DNA of 64,000 bases from Streptomyces zinciresistens K42 (GCF_000225525.1 NZ_AGBF01000002.1:93194-157193), one strand, 5' to 3'; counted from the stretch's first letter, positions 27,338-37,946 are shown. Translations and numbers: made by a program. The notes: a model not told the origin generated them from the letters alone.

Positions 27338-28720
27338 CTACGCCCTTCGCCAGGGCAGTTCCGCCGTGACCCGGGTCGGACCCCCCACCGGTGAGTCCAC
27401 CACGAGGATGCCGTCCACCGCGTCCAGCCTCTCCGCCAGCCCCGACAGTCCCGAGCCGCCGGAGGTGGCCGCGCCGCCCACGCCGTTGTCCACGACCTGG
27501 AGCATCAGACGGTTCTCCACCCGCCAGACGTCCACGGCCGCCCGGGTGGCCCGCGCGTGCTTGCTGATGTTCTGCAGCAGCTCCGACACCGTGAAGTACG
27601 CGATCCCCTCGATTGCCGGCACCGGACGCTCCGCCAGGTCGACCTGCACCTCCACCGGCACGGTGCACCGCGAGGCCACCGCCGACAGGGCCGCGTCCAG
27701 TCCTCGGTCGGTCAGGACCGCCGGATGTATGCCGCGTGCCAGGTCACGCAGTTCCTGCAAGGCCGTCTTGACCTCGCCGTGCGCCTCGTCGACCATGCGG
27801 GCCGCGGCCTGAGGGTCCTCCGAGAGCTTTTCCTTGGCCAGACCGAGATCCATGGCCAGCGCCACCAGCCGGGCCTGCGCGCCGTCGTGCAGGTCGCGCT
27901 CGATGCGGCGCAGGTCGGCCGCCGCCGTGTCGACCACGGCCCCGCGGTCCGACTCCAGCTCCACCACGCGCGTGGCCAGCCGCGACGGTCCGAGCAGCCC
28001 GTGCACCATCACCCGGTCCACCGTCGTCAGCGCCCGCACGATCCAGGGTGAGGCCAGCGTGAACAGCAGGCCCACCAGCGCGGTCATCGTGATCTCGAAG
28101 GGGCTGTCGAGATACAGGCGACGCGTCTCGTCGCCGTACACCTGGAGGCCGTCCTGGCCGGCCCACATCGGGAAGACCCAGAACCACAGCGGATACGTCA
28201 GCAGCGCCCAGCCGTACACCCAGACGTTCAGCGCCACCACGAAGGAGAACAGCGACCAGGGGAACTGGATGATCGCGTACAGCAGGGTCCGCCAGGACGT
28301 GCCGCTCTTCAGCACGGCACCGATCCATGCCATGAACCCGCTCCGGCGCATCCGCAACGGCTCGGGCTCGGCCACCTCAAGGCCCAGCAGGGCACGCGCG
28401 CGAACCCGCTCCAGCGCCCCGAATCCGCGGCAGCCGACCAGGGCGGCCGCCAGCACCGGGATGCCGAGGAACGTCACCAGCAGGCCCAGGCCCAGCGACA
28501 CCATCGTGAGGGCGTAGACGAAGAGCATGATGCCGATCGGCAGGCTCAGCAGCACATAGCCGAACTCACGCCAGCTGCGTGCCTCGAACGGTGCCCGCAG
28601 TCCGGCCGGCAGCCGGTGCCGCCGCCCGCCGTCGTGCTCGGGAAGGCCGCGCTCGGGGAGGCCGAGTCCGTGGTCCGGTCCGTAGTCCTGCCTGTAGCCC
28701 TGTCCGTAGTCCGTGGCCAT
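27338..28720 (-). CDS. Membrane sensor histidine kinase (HisKA_3 type), copy B
   Basis: A 460-aa NarL-class sensor kinase. After a polar, Tyr/Gly-rich N-terminus comes a membrane domain with about four helices (for example YVLLSLPIGIMLFVYALTMV and IIQFPWSLFSFVVALNVWVY), matching the putative-sensor domain of actinobacterial kinases. The dimerisation/phospho domain has His278 in RIERDLHDGAQARLV, and the ATPase domain has ELLQNISKHARAT and VVDNGVGGAATSGGSGL. It is closely similar to the kinase at 28843-30051. ATG 28720 has GGAGAA upstream. The signal is unknown. Confidence 0.9.
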   Translation of the reverse strand: MATDYGQGYRQDYGPDHGLGLPERGLPEHDGGRRHRLPAGLRAPFEARSWREFGYVLLSLPIGIMLFVYALTMVSLGLGLLVTFLGIPVLAAALVGCRGFGALERVRARALLGLEVAEPEPLRMRRSGFMAWIGAVLKSGTSWRTLLYAIIQFPWSLFSFVVALNVWVYGWALLTYPLWFWVFPMWAGQDGLQVYGDETRRLYLDSPFEITMTALVGLLFTLASPWIVRALTTVDRVMVHGLLGPSRLATRVVELESDRGAVVDTAAADLRRIERDLHDGAQARLVALAMDLGLAKEKLSEDPQAAARMVDEAHGEVKTALQELRDLARGIHPAVLTDRGLDAALSAVASRCTVPVEVQVDLAERPVPAIEGIAYFTVSELLQNISKHARATRAAVDVWRVENRLMLQVVDNGVGGAATSGGSGLSGLAERLDAVDGILVVDSPVGGPTRVTAELPWRRA

Positions 28721-28842
28721 CGGCGTCGTCCGTTCTCCTCGTCGCGTCTGCCCCGGCGGGGCTGTCCGTCGTACCTCCACCCTCCTGGACCGCTGGTCAG
28801 CGGAACATGGAGGTCGTCGGCCTCTTCGACGGGGGGTTTTCC

Positions 28843-30051
28843 CTACCCCCGGTCCTCCGAGCGGTTCCGCCAGGGCAGCTCCGCCGTCACGGTCGTAGGA
28901 CCGCCGAGCGGTGACTCGACGACGAACAGGCCGTCCACGGCGTCCATCCGGTCGGCCAGCCCGCGTATGCCCGAACCGCCGTCGAGACGCGCGCCCCCCT
29001 GGCCGTCGTCCCACACCTGGATGAGCAGGCGGTCCTCCGTGCGCCAGACCTCCACCGACGCCGACCTCGCCCGGCTGTGCTTGCTGACGTTCTGCAGCAG
29101 CTCGGAGACGGTGAAGTAGGCGATGCCCTCGATGGCCGCGACCGGCCGGGACGGCAGGTCGACCGTCACCTTCACCGGCACCGTGCAGCGCGAGGCGACC
29201 GCCGACAGGGCGGCATCCAGGCCGCGGTCCGTCAGCACGGCCGGATGGATCCCGCGCGCGAGATCGCGCAACTCCTGCAGCGCGAGCTTCACCTCGCCGT
29301 GCGCCTCGTCCACCATCGCCGCCGCCGCGTCGGGATCCTCCAGCAGCTTCTCCTTTGCCAGACCGAGCCCCATGGCGAGGTTCACCAGCCGGGCCTGTGC
29401 GCCGTCGTGCAGGTCGCGCTCGATGCGGCGCAGGTCGGCCGCTGCCGTGTCCACGACGACTCCGCGGTCCGACTCCAGTTCGGCGATGCGGCGCTCCAAC
29501 TCGTCGGAGGGCGACAGCAGACCGCGCACCATGGCCCGGTCCGCGTTGGTGAGGCCCCGCGCGATGAACGGCAGCACCGGCCACAGCACGAACAGCGACG
29601 TCAGCGTGATGGTGAAGGTCAGAATGCCCCAGGGCAGGCGGATGAAGTCGTACAGGGTCGTGCGCCAGCCCACCGGGTCCTTCAGGGTCTGCCACAACTG
29701 AGGGAAGAAGCCGTGCTTGCCGCCACGCAGCGGCAGCCGGCTCGGCTCGTCCACCCGCACCCCGAGCAGCGCCCGCGCGCGTGCGCGTTCCAGCTTGCCC
29801 AACTGCCGCGCGCCCATCAGGCCGGCCGCGAGCAGCGGGAAGCCGATCACCGTCACGGTCAGGAAGGCACTGGTGGACAGCACTGTCACGACGTAGACGA
29901 AGCCGAACAGGGACATCGGAAGGTTCGCCAGAAGGTGCGCGATCTCCTTCCAGGTGTGCCGGTCGTAGGCGAAACGGGCCGGCGGCAGCGGTGGCTGCTC
30001 GGCCTCGGACCGCCCGGAGGCGTCCCGAGAAGAGCGGGGGCGTTCGGTCAT
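28843..30051 (-). CDS. Membrane sensor histidine kinase (HisKA_3 type), copy A
   Basis: A 402-aa paralogue of the neighbouring kinase. Membrane sensor domain about residues 35-190 (LLANLPMSLFGFVYVVTVLS, FIRLPWGILTFTITLTSLFV). His215 lies in RIERDLHDGAQARLV; the ATPase domain has ELLQNVSKHSRAR and VWDDGQGGARLDGGSGI. From the phospho domain to the C-terminus the two kinases share long identical blocks (EVK-ALQELRDLARGIHP, TDRGLDAALSAVASRCTVPV), so they arose by duplication. The gene is divergent from nuoA2 across a 573-bp repeat-bearing region. Confidence 0.9.
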   Translation of the reverse strand: MTERPRSSRDASGRSEAEQPPLPPARFAYDRHTWKEIAHLLANLPMSLFGFVYVVTVLSTSAFLTVTVIGFPLLAAGLMGARQLGKLERARARALLGVRVDEPSRLPLRGGKHGFFPQLWQTLKDPVGWRTTLYDFIRLPWGILTFTITLTSLFVLWPVLPFIARGLTNADRAMVRGLLSPSDELERRIAELESDRGVVVDTAAADLRRIERDLHDGAQARLVNLAMGLGLAKEKLLEDPDAAAAMVDEAHGEVKLALQELRDLARGIHPAVLTDRGLDAALSAVASRCTVPVKVTVDLPSRPVAAIEGIAYFTVSELLQNVSKHSRARSASVEVWRTEDRLLIQVWDDGQGGARLDGGSGIRGLADRMDAVDGLFVVESPLGGPTTVTAELPWRNRSEDRG

Positions 30052-30183
30052 ATGGGCTAGCGTGCCGGGCCGGCGGCCGTCACGCCATGAGGCGGGCCGC
30101 CCTCGTGTCCGGGGGAAAACCCCACCCCCGGGACCCGTCGGCGGCCGGACGTTCCTGGTGCCGGGATCACGCCGGGGACACCC

Positions 30184-30311
30184 GTGGGATACCCGGTGGG
30201 ATACCCGTGGACAGCCGGCGGGATACCCCGTGGACAGCCTGGCAGTCGGCTCGCCGATGTCCCGATGGCCCCATGCCCCATGGCCCCATGGCCCCATGGC
30301 CCCATGGCCCG
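30184..30311 (+). repeat. Short tandem repeats (GTGGGATACCC; CCCCATGGCC)
   Basis: GTGGGATACCC occurs twice in full (30184-30206) with further GGGATACCC and GTGGACAGCC copies to 30238. From 30264 the unit CCCCATGGCC (one copy shortened) recurs about four to five times; its core CCATGG is palindromic. These are simple-sequence expansions inside a regulatory region. Confidence 0.75.
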
Positions 30312-30422
30312 ATATCCCGACGGCCGTCCGGTCGCCGTCCGGAGCGGCGTCCTGGCGGTCGGCTCCGCGTCCGCCGGCGGCCCGCGCGCGTATCGACGGG
30401 ATCTCAAGGTGTGACGGGCTGC

Positions 30423-30450
30423 TTACGGTCTCTTTAGCAGGGCCTAGACT
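30423..30450 (+). promoter_or_regulatory. Candidate nuo2 promoter
   Basis: TTACGG, 16-nt spacer, TAGACT. The -10 matches the Streptomyces vegetative consensus well and the -35 poorly. It lies about 170 nt upstream of nuoA2; no other -10 of this quality was noticed nearby. Confidence 0.4.
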
Positions 30451-30624
30451 CCCGTGCGTACAGATCGTCGGACAGCGGTGTTCACAAGATCCGGCGGTGT
30501 CCGCGGGGCACAACCGTGGTCATGCGATCACCCGTCGCGGGACACTGGATCCAGGGTGGTCCGAGGGCGGGGCGGGGGCCGGTCCTGGGACGTCGGTCAC
30601 TAGGTCAGGGAGCGAGGGGCGGAC

Positions 30625-31047
30625 GTGTCGGAACAGACCGTCGTCGCGGCGGCGGACGGCCATGGCGTCGTCGTCTCGGCGGACTACTTCCAGTCCTACT
30701 CGGTGGTCGGGCTGCTGGCCGTCGTAGGGGTGCTGTTCGTCGCCGTCGCGTTCGGGGCGGGCCGCCTGCTGCGCCCGGTGGTGCCCACGCCCGAGAAGCT
30801 CCTGACGTACGAGTGCGGCGTCGACCCCGTCGGAGAGGGCTGGGCCCACACCCAGGTCCGCTACTACGTCTACGCCTTCCTCTACGTGATCTTCGCCATC
30901 GACTCGATCTTCCTCTTCCCCTGGGCGACGGTCTTCGCCGACCCCGGCTACGGCGCGACCACGCTCGTCGAGATGTTCGTCTTCCTCGGCTTCCTCGCCG
31001 TGGGCCTGCTCTACGCATACAAGAAGGGCGTCCTGGCATGGACGTGA
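30625..31047 (+). CDS. nuoA: NADH-quinone oxidoreductase subunit A (second cluster)
   Basis: A 140-aa membrane subunit of complex I with three transmembrane helices ([56 protein letters not shown]). The conserved loop [18 protein letters not shown] contains the Cys near the quinone site. It is the first gene of the ten-gene cluster. GTG 30625 has GAGGGGCGGAC just upstream. It overlaps nuoB by 10 bp. Confidence 0.93.
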   Translation: MSEQTVVAAADGHGVVVSADYFQSYSVVGLLAVVGVLFVAVAFGAGRLLRPVVPTPEKLLTYECGVDPVGEGWAHTQVRYYVYAFLYVIFAIDSIFLFPWATVFADPGYGATTLVEMFVFLGFLAVGLLYAYKKGVLAWT

Positions 31048-31694
31048 CGCCGGAAACGAATCCGCCGGAGCGCGCGGCCGCGGCCGCACCGGAGCCCGTG
31101 CTGCTCCCGGAGCCCCAGCGGCTCGGTGCCCTCGCCCGTCTCGCGCCCGAGCCGATGAAGGTGATCCTCAACTGGGGCCGCCGCTACTCGCTCTGGGTCT
31201 TCAACTTCGGGCTCGCCTGCTGCGCGATCGAGTTCATCGCCGCGTCCATGGCGCGCCACGACTTCATCCGCCTCGGGGTGATCCCCTTCGCCCCCGGTCC
31301 CCGCCAGGCCGATCTCATGGTCGTCTCGGGCACCGTGACGGACAAGATGGCTCCCGCCGTGAAGCGGCTGTACGAACAGATGCCCGAGCCGAAGTACGTC
31401 ATCTCCTTCGGGGCTTGTTCGAACTGCGGCGGCCCGTACTGGGACTCCTACTCCGTCACCAAGGGCGTCGACCAGATCATCCCGGTCGACGTCTACGTCC
31501 CCGGCTGCCCGCCGCGCCCCGAGGCGTTGCTTCAGGGGATCCTCAAGCTCCAGGAGAAGATCGCCCGCGAGTCGCTGGGCGAGCGGTACGGTTCCGCCTC
31601 GGACAGGCCGTCCGCCGCCGCCCTGCAGAGCGGACTGGTGCGTGCGCCGCGCACGCCCGGCGCGGCCGACCGTGCGGGGGAGGCCGGGCGATGA
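31038..31694 (+). CDS. nuoB: NADH-quinone oxidoreductase subunit B (second cluster)
   Basis: A 218-aa subunit holding the terminal [4Fe-4S] cluster N2. All four ligand cysteines are visible: the tandem CC in [10 protein letters not shown], then FGACSNCGG and VPGCPPRPE. The core reads [20 protein letters not shown]. The C-terminus is about 30 residues longer than a minimal NuoB and Ala/Arg-rich. ATG 31038 lies in the end of nuoA, and its stop overlaps nuoC (ATGA). Intact N2 ligands argue that this cluster is functional in electron transfer. Confidence 0.94.
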   Translation: MDVTPETNPPERAAAAAPEPVLLPEPQRLGALARLAPEPMKVILNWGRRYSLWVFNFGLACCAIEFIAASMARHDFIRLGVIPFAPGPRQADLMVVSGTVTDKMAPAVKRLYEQMPEPKYVISFGACSNCGGPYWDSYSVTKGVDQIIPVDVYVPGCPPRPEALLQGILKLQEKIARESLGERYGSASDRPSAAALQSGLVRAPRTPGAADRAGEAGR

Positions 31695-33436
31695 CGACCA
31701 CCGGCTGGCTGCCCGCGCCCGTCGAGGACCTGTTCGGCCCGGAGGCCACGGCCGAGGAGGCGTACGACGTCCTCACGGTCGACGTGCCCCCGGCCTCCTG
31801 GATCGCGGCGCTGGAGGCGGCCCGCGACACCCTCGGCTGCACCTATTTCGACTGGCTCAGCGCGGTCGACGAACCCGGCACGGGCTTCCGTGTCGCGGCC
31901 CACGTCGCCGCCCTCGCTCCCGTACGCCGCCTGCTGGTCCGTACGACCGTGCCGCACGCGGCACCGTCCCTGCCCTCCGCGGTCGGCGTCTACGCGGGCG
32001 CCGCCTGGCACGAGCGCGAGACGCACGAGATGTTCGGCGTCGACTTCTCCGGCCACCCCGGCCTGGACCACCTGCTTCTCCCGGACACCTTCGAGGGCCA
32101 CCCCCTGCGCAAGGACTTCGTCCTGGCGGCCCGCGTCGCCAAGGCATGGCCGGGTGCCAAGGAGCCGGGCGAGTCCGAACACGGCGGGCCCAAGCGCCGC
32201 CAGATGCTGCCGCCCGGCGTACCCGACCCGAACGAGTGGGGCCCTCTGAAGGGCCAGCTCCCGCCTGCCCCGTCCCGCCCGGCAAGGGGGCGCGCGGCGG
32301 GCACGGGGGCGGCGGGGGAGAGTCCGGCGCGGGCTGCCGGAGGGCGACCCGCGCGGGCTGCTGGAGAGCGTCCGGCGGGGGCCGTCGGAGAGCGACCCGT
32401 GCGGCGGGCCCGCACCGCGGCGGAGGGGTCCGCGAGCCAGCAGGGACGGGCGGAGTCCCCGGACGCCGGGGGCCGGGTCGCCGGCGCGCAGGCTGCGGAC
32501 GGGAAGCCCGCCGGGGCGAAGACTGCTGAAGCACGTGCTGTCGATCAGGCGGCTGCCGGGGCACCGGCCGGGGGCCCGCAGGTCTCCGATGCTTCGGCGA
32601 CCGCTGGAGCTGCCGGTCCTGACACCGGTTCGGGGACCGGTACGGCGGCTGGGCAGGGGGCGGGCACACCGGCTGCTCGCCGTTCACGGAGCGCGAGTGA
32701 GGGCTCGGCGTCCCAGCGTCCGGCACCGGGGACGACGCCCCCGGCAGCCGGGCCACGTCGCGCGCGGAGTGCCTCACAGGGCTCGGCGAGCCAGCGGGCG
32801 GAAGCCGGGGCAGCGAAGGGCAGCGAGAGTGGGTCCACCCCGGACGCCTCCGGCACGCCTGACGCCGATCCGGGCGTCCGCGGCACGTCCGACGCCGGTC
32901 CGGACGCCGCCCACACCGACGCTTCACCCGCAGGCACCGCCAAGCCCGCGGCTCCGACGCCGCCCCGCAGTTCCGACGCCCCCTGGCACCACGCTCGCCC
33001 GGCCTACGACGAGCCGGACCAGACGTCCGAAACAGAGACGGCTGAGCCGGGCCCGCGGCGGCCACCGGGGCCCGCGGCGCCGGAGCGACGTCCCCCGGCC
33101 GCCCCAGCCCCGCCCGGAACGGCCGACGAGCCCGCCGCCACCGGGACACAGCCCACCGGCACCCGGGCCGACCCCACCGACGCCGACCCGGACTCCACGC
33201 ACTCCACGCACTCCACGGATGCCACGGACCACACGGACTCCGTGCCTGAGCCCGCCGACTCCGCGCCCGAGCCCGCCGCCCCCCGGCCGACCGGCGACCG
33301 CCCGGACCACGACAAGCGCCCGGACGGCGACCAGCCGGACGACGACGACCACCCTGACGGCGCCCGACTGGACGACGACCGCCCGGACCGCCCGGACCAC
33401 GGCAACCGCAGCGACCCCGCAGGAGGCCCGCAGTGA
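31691..33436 (+). CDS. nuoC: NADH-quinone oxidoreductase subunit C with very long disordered tail (second cluster)
   Basis: A 581-aa protein, far longer than usual NuoC (about 200-250 aa). Residues 1-190 are a normal NuoC domain, ending with the signature [17 protein letters not shown] and [13 protein letters not shown]. From about residue 190 to the end the sequence is low complexity: Ala/Gly/Pro/Arg-rich, then Asp/His-rich. Three copies of an Arg/Ser motif ending GSASQ occur within it ([41 protein letters not shown]). Codon use stays Streptomyces-like and no stop intervenes, so the tail is probably real. It contains no NuoD sequence. GTGA overlap with nuoH. Confidence 0.88.
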   Translation: MTTTGWLPAPVEDLFGPEATAEEAYDVLTVDVPPASWIAALEAARDTLGCTYFDWLSAVDEPGTGFRVAAHVAALAPVRRLLVRTTVPHAAPSLPSAVGVYAGAAWHERETHEMFGVDFSGHPGLDHLLLPDTFEGHPLRKDFVLAARVAKAWPGAKEPGESEHGGPKRRQMLPPGVPDPNEWGPLKGQLPPAPSRPARGRAAGTGAAGESPARAAGGRPARAAGERPAGAVGERPVRRARTAAEGSASQQGRAESPDAGGRVAGAQAADGKPAGAKTAEARAVDQAAAGAPAGGPQVSDASATAGAAGPDTGSGTGTAAGQGAGTPAARRSRSASEGSASQRPAPGTTPPAAGPRRARSASQGSASQRAEAGAAKGSESGSTPDASGTPDADPGVRGTSDAGPDAAHTDASPAGTAKPAAPTPPRSSDAPWHHARPAYDEPDQTSETETAEPGPRRPPGPAAPERRPPAAPAPPGTADEPAATGTQPTGTRADPTDADPDSTHSTHSTDATDHTDSVPEPADSAPEPAAPRPTGDRPDHDKRPDGDQPDDDDHPDGARLDDDRPDRPDHGNRSDPAGGPQ

Positions 33437-34401
33437 ACGACGTGCTCGACGTCACCCTGCGACTCCTCATCGTCTTCGTCGTCTTCCTCACGTTCCCCCT
33501 GCTCGTCGGCCAGACCGAGCACAAGGTCATGGCCCATATGCAGGGCCGCCTCGGCCCGATGTACGCCGGCGGCTTCCACGGCTGGGCCCAACTCGTCGCC
33601 GACGGCGTGAAGTTCGCGCAGAAGGAGGACATCGTCCCGGCCGGTGCGGACCGGCGCATCTTCCAGCTCGCGCCCGCCGTCGCCCTCCTCCCCTATCTGC
33701 TGGTCCTCCTTGCCATCCCGGTCGGGCCCGGTGAGGGCGCGGTCGGCCAGGTCGTCGACGCGGGCATCTTCTTCGTCCTGGCGGTCATGGGCGTCGGCGT
33801 CCTGGGCTCCCTCATGGCCGGGTGGGCCTCCGCCAACAAGTTCTCCCTCCTCGGCGGCCTGCGCACCGCCGCCCAACTCCTCGCCTACGAACTCCCGATG
33901 CTGCTCACCGCGGCCTCCGTCGCGATGGCGGCCGGCACCGTCTCGCTGCCCGGCATCCTCGACGCGTTCGAGTGGTGGTGGCTGCCCTGGCAGATCGTCG
34001 GAGCGATCGTCTTCTTCGTCGCCGGGCTCGCCGAACTCCAGCGGCCGCCCTTCGACATGCCGGTGGCCGACTCGGAGATCATCTTCGGCGCCTACACCGA
34101 GTACACGGGTCTGCGCTTCGCCCTCTTCCTCCTCGCCGAGTACGCGGGGATCGTCGTCCTGTGCGGTCTGACCACCGTCCTGTTCCTGGGCGGCTGGCAC
34201 GGGCCCTGGGACGACGACGGCCTCGGCTGGGTGTGGACCCTGCTCAAGACGGCCGTCCTCGCCTTCATCGTGATCTGGTTGCGCGTCACCTACCCCCGGC
34301 TGCGCGAGGACCAGCTCCAGAAGCTCTCCTGGACCCTCCTCGTCCCTCTCTCCCTCGCCCAGATCGCCCTCACCGGCGTCGTCAAGGTGGTGATCCGGTA
34401 A
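33433..34401 (+). CDS. nuoH: NADH-quinone oxidoreductase subunit H (second cluster)
   Basis: A 322-aa membrane subunit that links the peripheral arm to the proton pumps and forms part of the quinone chamber. Typical segments: [46 protein letters not shown], and [20 protein letters not shown] with the conserved acidic residues, followed by [21 protein letters not shown] 33433 overlaps the nuoC stop with AGGAGG upstream. About eight helices are expected. Confidence 0.94.
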   Translation: MNDVLDVTLRLLIVFVVFLTFPLLVGQTEHKVMAHMQGRLGPMYAGGFHGWAQLVADGVKFAQKEDIVPAGADRRIFQLAPAVALLPYLLVLLAIPVGPGEGAVGQVVDAGIFFVLAVMGVGVLGSLMAGWASANKFSLLGGLRTAAQLLAYELPMLLTAASVAMAAGTVSLPGILDAFEWWWLPWQIVGAIVFFVAGLAELQRPPFDMPVADSEIIFGAYTEYTGLRFALFLLAEYAGIVVLCGLTTVLFLGGWHGPWDDDGLGWVWTLLKTAVLAFIVIWLRVTYPRLREDQLQKLSWTLLVPLSLAQIALTGVVKVVIR

Positions 34402-34403
34402 CC

Positions 34404-34955
34404 GTGGCCCCCATTCCCGGCAGCGGCCTGGCCAAGGGCCTGGCCGTCACCCTCCGCACGATGACGAGGAAGTCCGTCACCGCGCAGTACCCGGAGACCC
34501 AGCCCGACCTCCCGCCCCGCACCCGCGGCGTGATCGGCCTGTTCGAGGAGAACTGCACGGTCTGCATGCTCTGCGCCCGCGAGTGCCCGGACTGGTGCAT
34601 CTACATCGACTCGCACAAGGAGACCGTCCCGCCGACCGCCCCCGGTGGCCGCGAGCGCAGCCGCAACGTCCTGGACCGCTTCGCCATCGACTTCTCCCTG
34701 TGCATGTACTGCGGTATCTGCATCGAGGTGTGTCCTTTCGACGCCCTGTTCTGGTCACCTGAGTTCGAGTACGCCGAGACCGACATCCGCGAACTCACCC
34801 ACGAGCGGGACAAGCTGCGCGAGTGGATGTGGACCGTCCCGGCGCCGCCCGCGCTGGATCCCGCCGCGGAGGAGCCCAAGGAGATCGCCGCCGCCCGCAA
34901 GACCGCCGAGAAGCTCGCGGCCGCCCAGGCTGACGCCCAGGAGGGAGACTCGTGA
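34404..34955 (+). CDS. nuoI: NADH-quinone oxidoreductase subunit I (second cluster)
   Basis: A 183-aa peripheral iron-sulphur subunit with two [4Fe-4S] ferredoxin motifs: [16 protein letters not shown] and [16 protein letters not shown]. It links the upstream electron donor to NuoB. The C-terminal ~45 residues are Ala/Glu/Lys-rich. GTG 34404 starts 2 nt after the nuoH stop; its own stop overlaps nuoJ (GTGA). In complexes lacking NuoEFG, NuoI is the expected entry point for ferredoxin electrons. Confidence 0.93.
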   Translation: MAPIPGSGLAKGLAVTLRTMTRKSVTAQYPETQPDLPPRTRGVIGLFEENCTVCMLCARECPDWCIYIDSHKETVPPTAPGGRERSRNVLDRFAIDFSLCMYCGICIEVCPFDALFWSPEFEYAETDIRELTHERDKLREWMWTVPAPPALDPAAEEPKEIAAARKTAEKLAAAQADAQEGDS

Positions 34956-35560
34956 GCCTCGCCGCGGACACCCCCGGCTTCCTCTCGCCGACCGGCGTGG
35001 AGATCACCTTCGTCCTCGTCGGCCTGGTCACCTTCGGCGCCGCCCTGGTCACGGTCACCACCCGGCAGCTGGTGCACGCCGCCCTGTGGCTGGTCGTCGC
35101 CCTCGGCGGACTCGCCGTCGAATACCTCCTGCTCACGGCTGAGTTCATCGCCTGGGTGCAGGTCCTCATCTACGTCGGTTCCGTCGTCGTCCTCCTGTTG
35201 TTCGGTCTGATGCTCACCAGAGCCCCCATCGGCCGCTCCCCGGACGCCGACTCCGGCAACCGCTGGGCCGCGCTCGCTGTCGCCGTGGCCTCCGCTGGCA
35301 CCCTGATCTGGGTGGTCGTCGACGCGTTCCGCACGACCTGGATCGACCTCGACGGCCCCGCCGCCGGCTCCACCAAGGCCACCGGCCAGAGCCTCTTCCA
35401 GAACTGGGTCCTCCCCTTCGAGGGCCTGTCCGTCCTCCTCCTCGCCGCCCTGGTCGGCGCGATCGTCCTGTCCCGCAAGGCGAAGGAGACCGATCCCGCC
35501 GCCGGCCCCGACCCCGCCGCCCCCCACTCCGGCGAACAGGGCGAGAAGGAGACGCGCTGA
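34952..35560 (+). CDS. nuoJ: NADH-quinone oxidoreductase subunit J (second cluster)
   Basis: A 202-aa membrane subunit with five predicted helices. The conserved third-helix region is [20 protein letters not shown] followed by [12 protein letters not shown], the pi-bulge helix of NuoJ/ND6. The C-terminus is a polar Pro/Ala/Glu-rich tail. GTG 34952 overlaps the nuoI stop; TGATG overlap with nuoK. Confidence 0.92.
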   Translation: MSLAADTPGFLSPTGVEITFVLVGLVTFGAALVTVTTRQLVHAALWLVVALGGLAVEYLLLTAEFIAWVQVLIYVGSVVVLLLFGLMLTRAPIGRSPDADSGNRWAALAVAVASAGTLIWVVVDAFRTTWIDLDGPAAGSTKATGQSLFQNWVLPFEGLSVLLLAALVGAIVLSRKAKETDPAAGPDPAAPHSGEQGEKETR

Positions 35561-35949
35561 TGCACCTGGCCTATCCCGCCGTCCTCTCCGCCCTCCTCTT
35601 CTGCACCGGTCTGTACGGCGTCCTCGCCCGGCGCAACGCGATCCTGGTGCTGATGTCGGTCGAGCTGATGCTGAACGCGGTCAATCTCAACCTGGTCGCC
35701 TTCGACGTCTGGCTCAGCAGAGCCGCCGAGGAGACCCTGCACTCCGGTCAGGCCCTGACCCTCTTCACGATCACCATCGCCGCCGCCGAGATCGGCATCG
35801 GCCTGGCGATCGTGCTCGCCGTCCACCGCAACCGCGGCACCGCCGACATCGACAGACTCCGCGACACCGCCGAGAGCCACGACCTCGACAGCCCCGACAG
35901 CGACGCCCTCGCGGCCACGCCGTCCGAGAAGGCCGAGGCCACCGCGTGA
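35560..35949 (+). CDS. nuoK: NADH-quinone oxidoreductase subunit K (second cluster)
   Basis: A 129-aa, three-helix membrane subunit. The key Glu residues of the proton path are present in [18 protein letters not shown] and in [19 protein letters not shown]. The usual length is about 100 aa, so there is an extra ~30-residue polar C-terminus. ATG 35560 shares a base with the nuoJ stop; GTGA overlap with nuoL. Confidence 0.93.
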   Translation: MHLAYPAVLSALLFCTGLYGVLARRNAILVLMSVELMLNAVNLNLVAFDVWLSRAAEETLHSGQALTLFTITIAAAEIGIGLAIVLAVHRNRGTADIDRLRDTAESHDLDSPDSDALAATPSEKAEATA

Positions 35950-37940
35950 CCACGACCACCCTCGCCGCACTCGTCCCCCTCCTTCCCTTCCTCGGCGCCG
36001 CCGCCGGTCTGCTCCTGGGACGTACGGCGCCCGGCTTCGTCCGCCCGCTCGCCGTCCTGCCGACCCTGGCGTCCCTCGTGCTCGCCGCCGTTGTGGCCGT
36101 GCGGCAGGGCGGGGGCAAGGCGATCGACGCCGCCACCGAACTCACGCCGACCGGTTCGGTTCCGATCGACCTCGCCCTGCACATCGACGGGTTCGCCGCG
36201 CTCGTCGCCGTACTCGTCGGCGTCGTCGCCACCTGCGTGCAGATCTACTCGACCGGCTACCTCCGCGACGACTCGCGCTATCCCTCCTACGCCGCGCTCG
36301 TCTCCCTGTTCACCTCCGCGATGCTGCTCGTCGTCTACTCCGGCGACCTCATGGTGCTGCTGGTCGGGTGGGAGATCATGGGCATCTGCTCGTACTTCCT
36401 GGTCGGCCACTACTGGGAGACCCCGGAGGCGCGCGCCGCCTCCCTCAAGGCATTCCTGGTGACCAAGCTCGGTGACGTCCCCTTCCTCATCGGCCTGTTC
36501 GCCCTGGCCGCCGACGCCGGATCGTTCCGCATCACACGGATCCTCAGCACCGTCGCCGACGGCGGTCTCGACCAGCCGACCCTCATCGCGCTGCTGCTCC
36601 TCGCGGGCGTGGCGGGCAAGTCGGCGCAGTTCCCGCTGCACACCTGGCTCCCCGACGCGATGGCGGGCCCGACCCCCGTCTCCGCGCTGATCCACGCCGC
36701 GACGATGGTCGCCGCCGGCGTCTACTTCGTCGCCCGCCTCCTCCCGGTCTTCGAGGCATCCCAGGCCGCGATGGTCGTCCTCGCCGTCATGGCCGCCGTC
36801 ACGATGACCGGGTCCGGCCTCGCAGCGCTCGCCCAGGACGACATCAAACGCGTCCTCGCCTATTCGACGATCGGCCAGCTCGGCTACATGACCGGCGCCC
36901 TGGCCGTCGCCGACCGCGGGGCCGCCGTCTTCCACCTCATCTCCCACGGCGCCTTCAAGGCGCTGCTGTTCCTCGCCGCCGGCGTGATCATCCACGCCGC
37001 CGGCACCAACTCACTGGCCGCCATGTCCCGCATGGGCGGCCTGCGCGCCCGCGTCCCCGACGCCTTCTGGACGATGACCGTGGCGCTCCTCGCGCTCGCC
37101 GCGATCCCGCCGTTCAGCGGGTTCTTCTCCAAGGAGTCCGTCCTCGGCGCCGCCGAACAGGCCATCACCGGCCACGCCCAGGGCGTCCCCGGCGCCGCGG
37201 GCTGGATCGTCCTCGTCGCCGGCCTGGTCACGGCCCTGCTCACCGCCGCCTACGCGATGCGCCTGTGGCTGCTCGCCTTCAACGGACGCGGTACCGAGGC
37301 GCCCGACCACGGCAGGCAGCCGCGGACGATGACCGTGGTGCTGTGGGTGCTCGCCGTCCCCTCCCTCGCCTTCGGCGCCTTCGCCTACCGTGTCCTGCCC
37401 GACTGGTTCGGCGGAGGCGACCTCGCCCCGACCGTGGCCACCTCCGTCCTCGGCACGGGAGTGAGCCTCGTCGGCGGCATCGTCACCTACGCGGCCTGGC
37501 GTCACACCACCTCGCCGGCGGCCCGGATCCCGCTGGGCGCCGTCGCGGCCCACCCCGAGGCCGACGCCGCCCAGGTCGAGGCGGAGGCCATCGCCAGCCA
37601 CGCGCCCGCCTACGGAGGAGTGGCCGCCGCGCCCGATCCCGCGGACCCCGGCCGACTGCTCCTCGGGCCGCTGCACCGCCACGCGGCCGTCGGATTCCAC
37701 CTCGACGGCGTCTACCGGGCCCTGTTCGTCCGCCCGGTCCAGGCGGCGGCGGGTCTGGTCCGCTTCCTCGACCGCGAGGTCGTCGACACCTACGTACGCG
37801 GCGCGGGCGCGCTGCCCCGCTGGCTCGGCATCGCCGTGCGGCGCGCCCAGACCGGCAATGTGCAGACCTATGTGAGCGCGCTGCTCGCCGGCACCGTCGT
37901 CCTCGCGGTCGCCGCCGTCCTCTTCGCCACGGGAGCGTGA
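35946..37940 (+). CDS. nuoL: NADH-quinone oxidoreductase subunit L (second cluster)
   Basis: A 664-aa antiporter-like proton-pumping subunit with the long lateral helix at its C-terminus. Diagnostic segments: [19 protein letters not shown] (Glu of the pump), [20 protein letters not shown] with the conserved His/Lys neighbourhood, [15 protein letters not shown], and [16 protein letters not shown] [17 protein letters not shown]. Length is normal. GTG 35946 overlaps the nuoK stop. It is followed by nuoM after 6 bp. Confidence 0.95.
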   Translation: MTTTTLAALVPLLPFLGAAAGLLLGRTAPGFVRPLAVLPTLASLVLAAVVAVRQGGGKAIDAATELTPTGSVPIDLALHIDGFAALVAVLVGVVATCVQIYSTGYLRDDSRYPSYAALVSLFTSAMLLVVYSGDLMVLLVGWEIMGICSYFLVGHYWETPEARAASLKAFLVTKLGDVPFLIGLFALAADAGSFRITRILSTVADGGLDQPTLIALLLLAGVAGKSAQFPLHTWLPDAMAGPTPVSALIHAATMVAAGVYFVARLLPVFEASQAAMVVLAVMAAVTMTGSGLAALAQDDIKRVLAYSTIGQLGYMTGALAVADRGAAVFHLISHGAFKALLFLAAGVIIHAAGTNSLAAMSRMGGLRARVPDAFWTMTVALLALAAIPPFSGFFSKESVLGAAEQAITGHAQGVPGAAGWIVLVAGLVTALLTAAYAMRLWLLAFNGRGTEAPDHGRQPRTMTVVLWVLAVPSLAFGAFAYRVLPDWFGGGDLAPTVATSVLGTGVSLVGGIVTYAAWRHTTSPAARIPLGAVAAHPEADAAQVEAEAIASHAPAYGGVAAAPDPADPGRLLLGPLHRHAAVGFHLDGVYRALFVRPVQAAAGLVRFLDREVVDTYVRGAGALPRWLGIAVRRAQTGNVQTYVSALLAGTVVLAVAAVLFATGA

Positions 37941-37946
37941 GCAGGC

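Larger units (their letters stand above)
30052..30624. promoter_or_regulatory. Repeat-rich divergent region between kinase gene and nuoA2
   Basis: A 573-bp intergenic region with no credible gene. It contains GTGGGATACCC/GTGGACAGCC repeats (30184-30238), a run of CCATGG-centred 10-mers (30264-30311) and a candidate nuo2 promoter near 30423-30450. It is the only place from which both the two-component genes (minus) and the nuo2 operon (plus) can be driven. Confidence 0.55.

Noticed and set aside
31691..33436. NuoC-NuoD fusion
   Set aside because: The long C-terminal part of NuoC2 is low-complexity and shows none of the conserved NuoD/49-kDa motifs.
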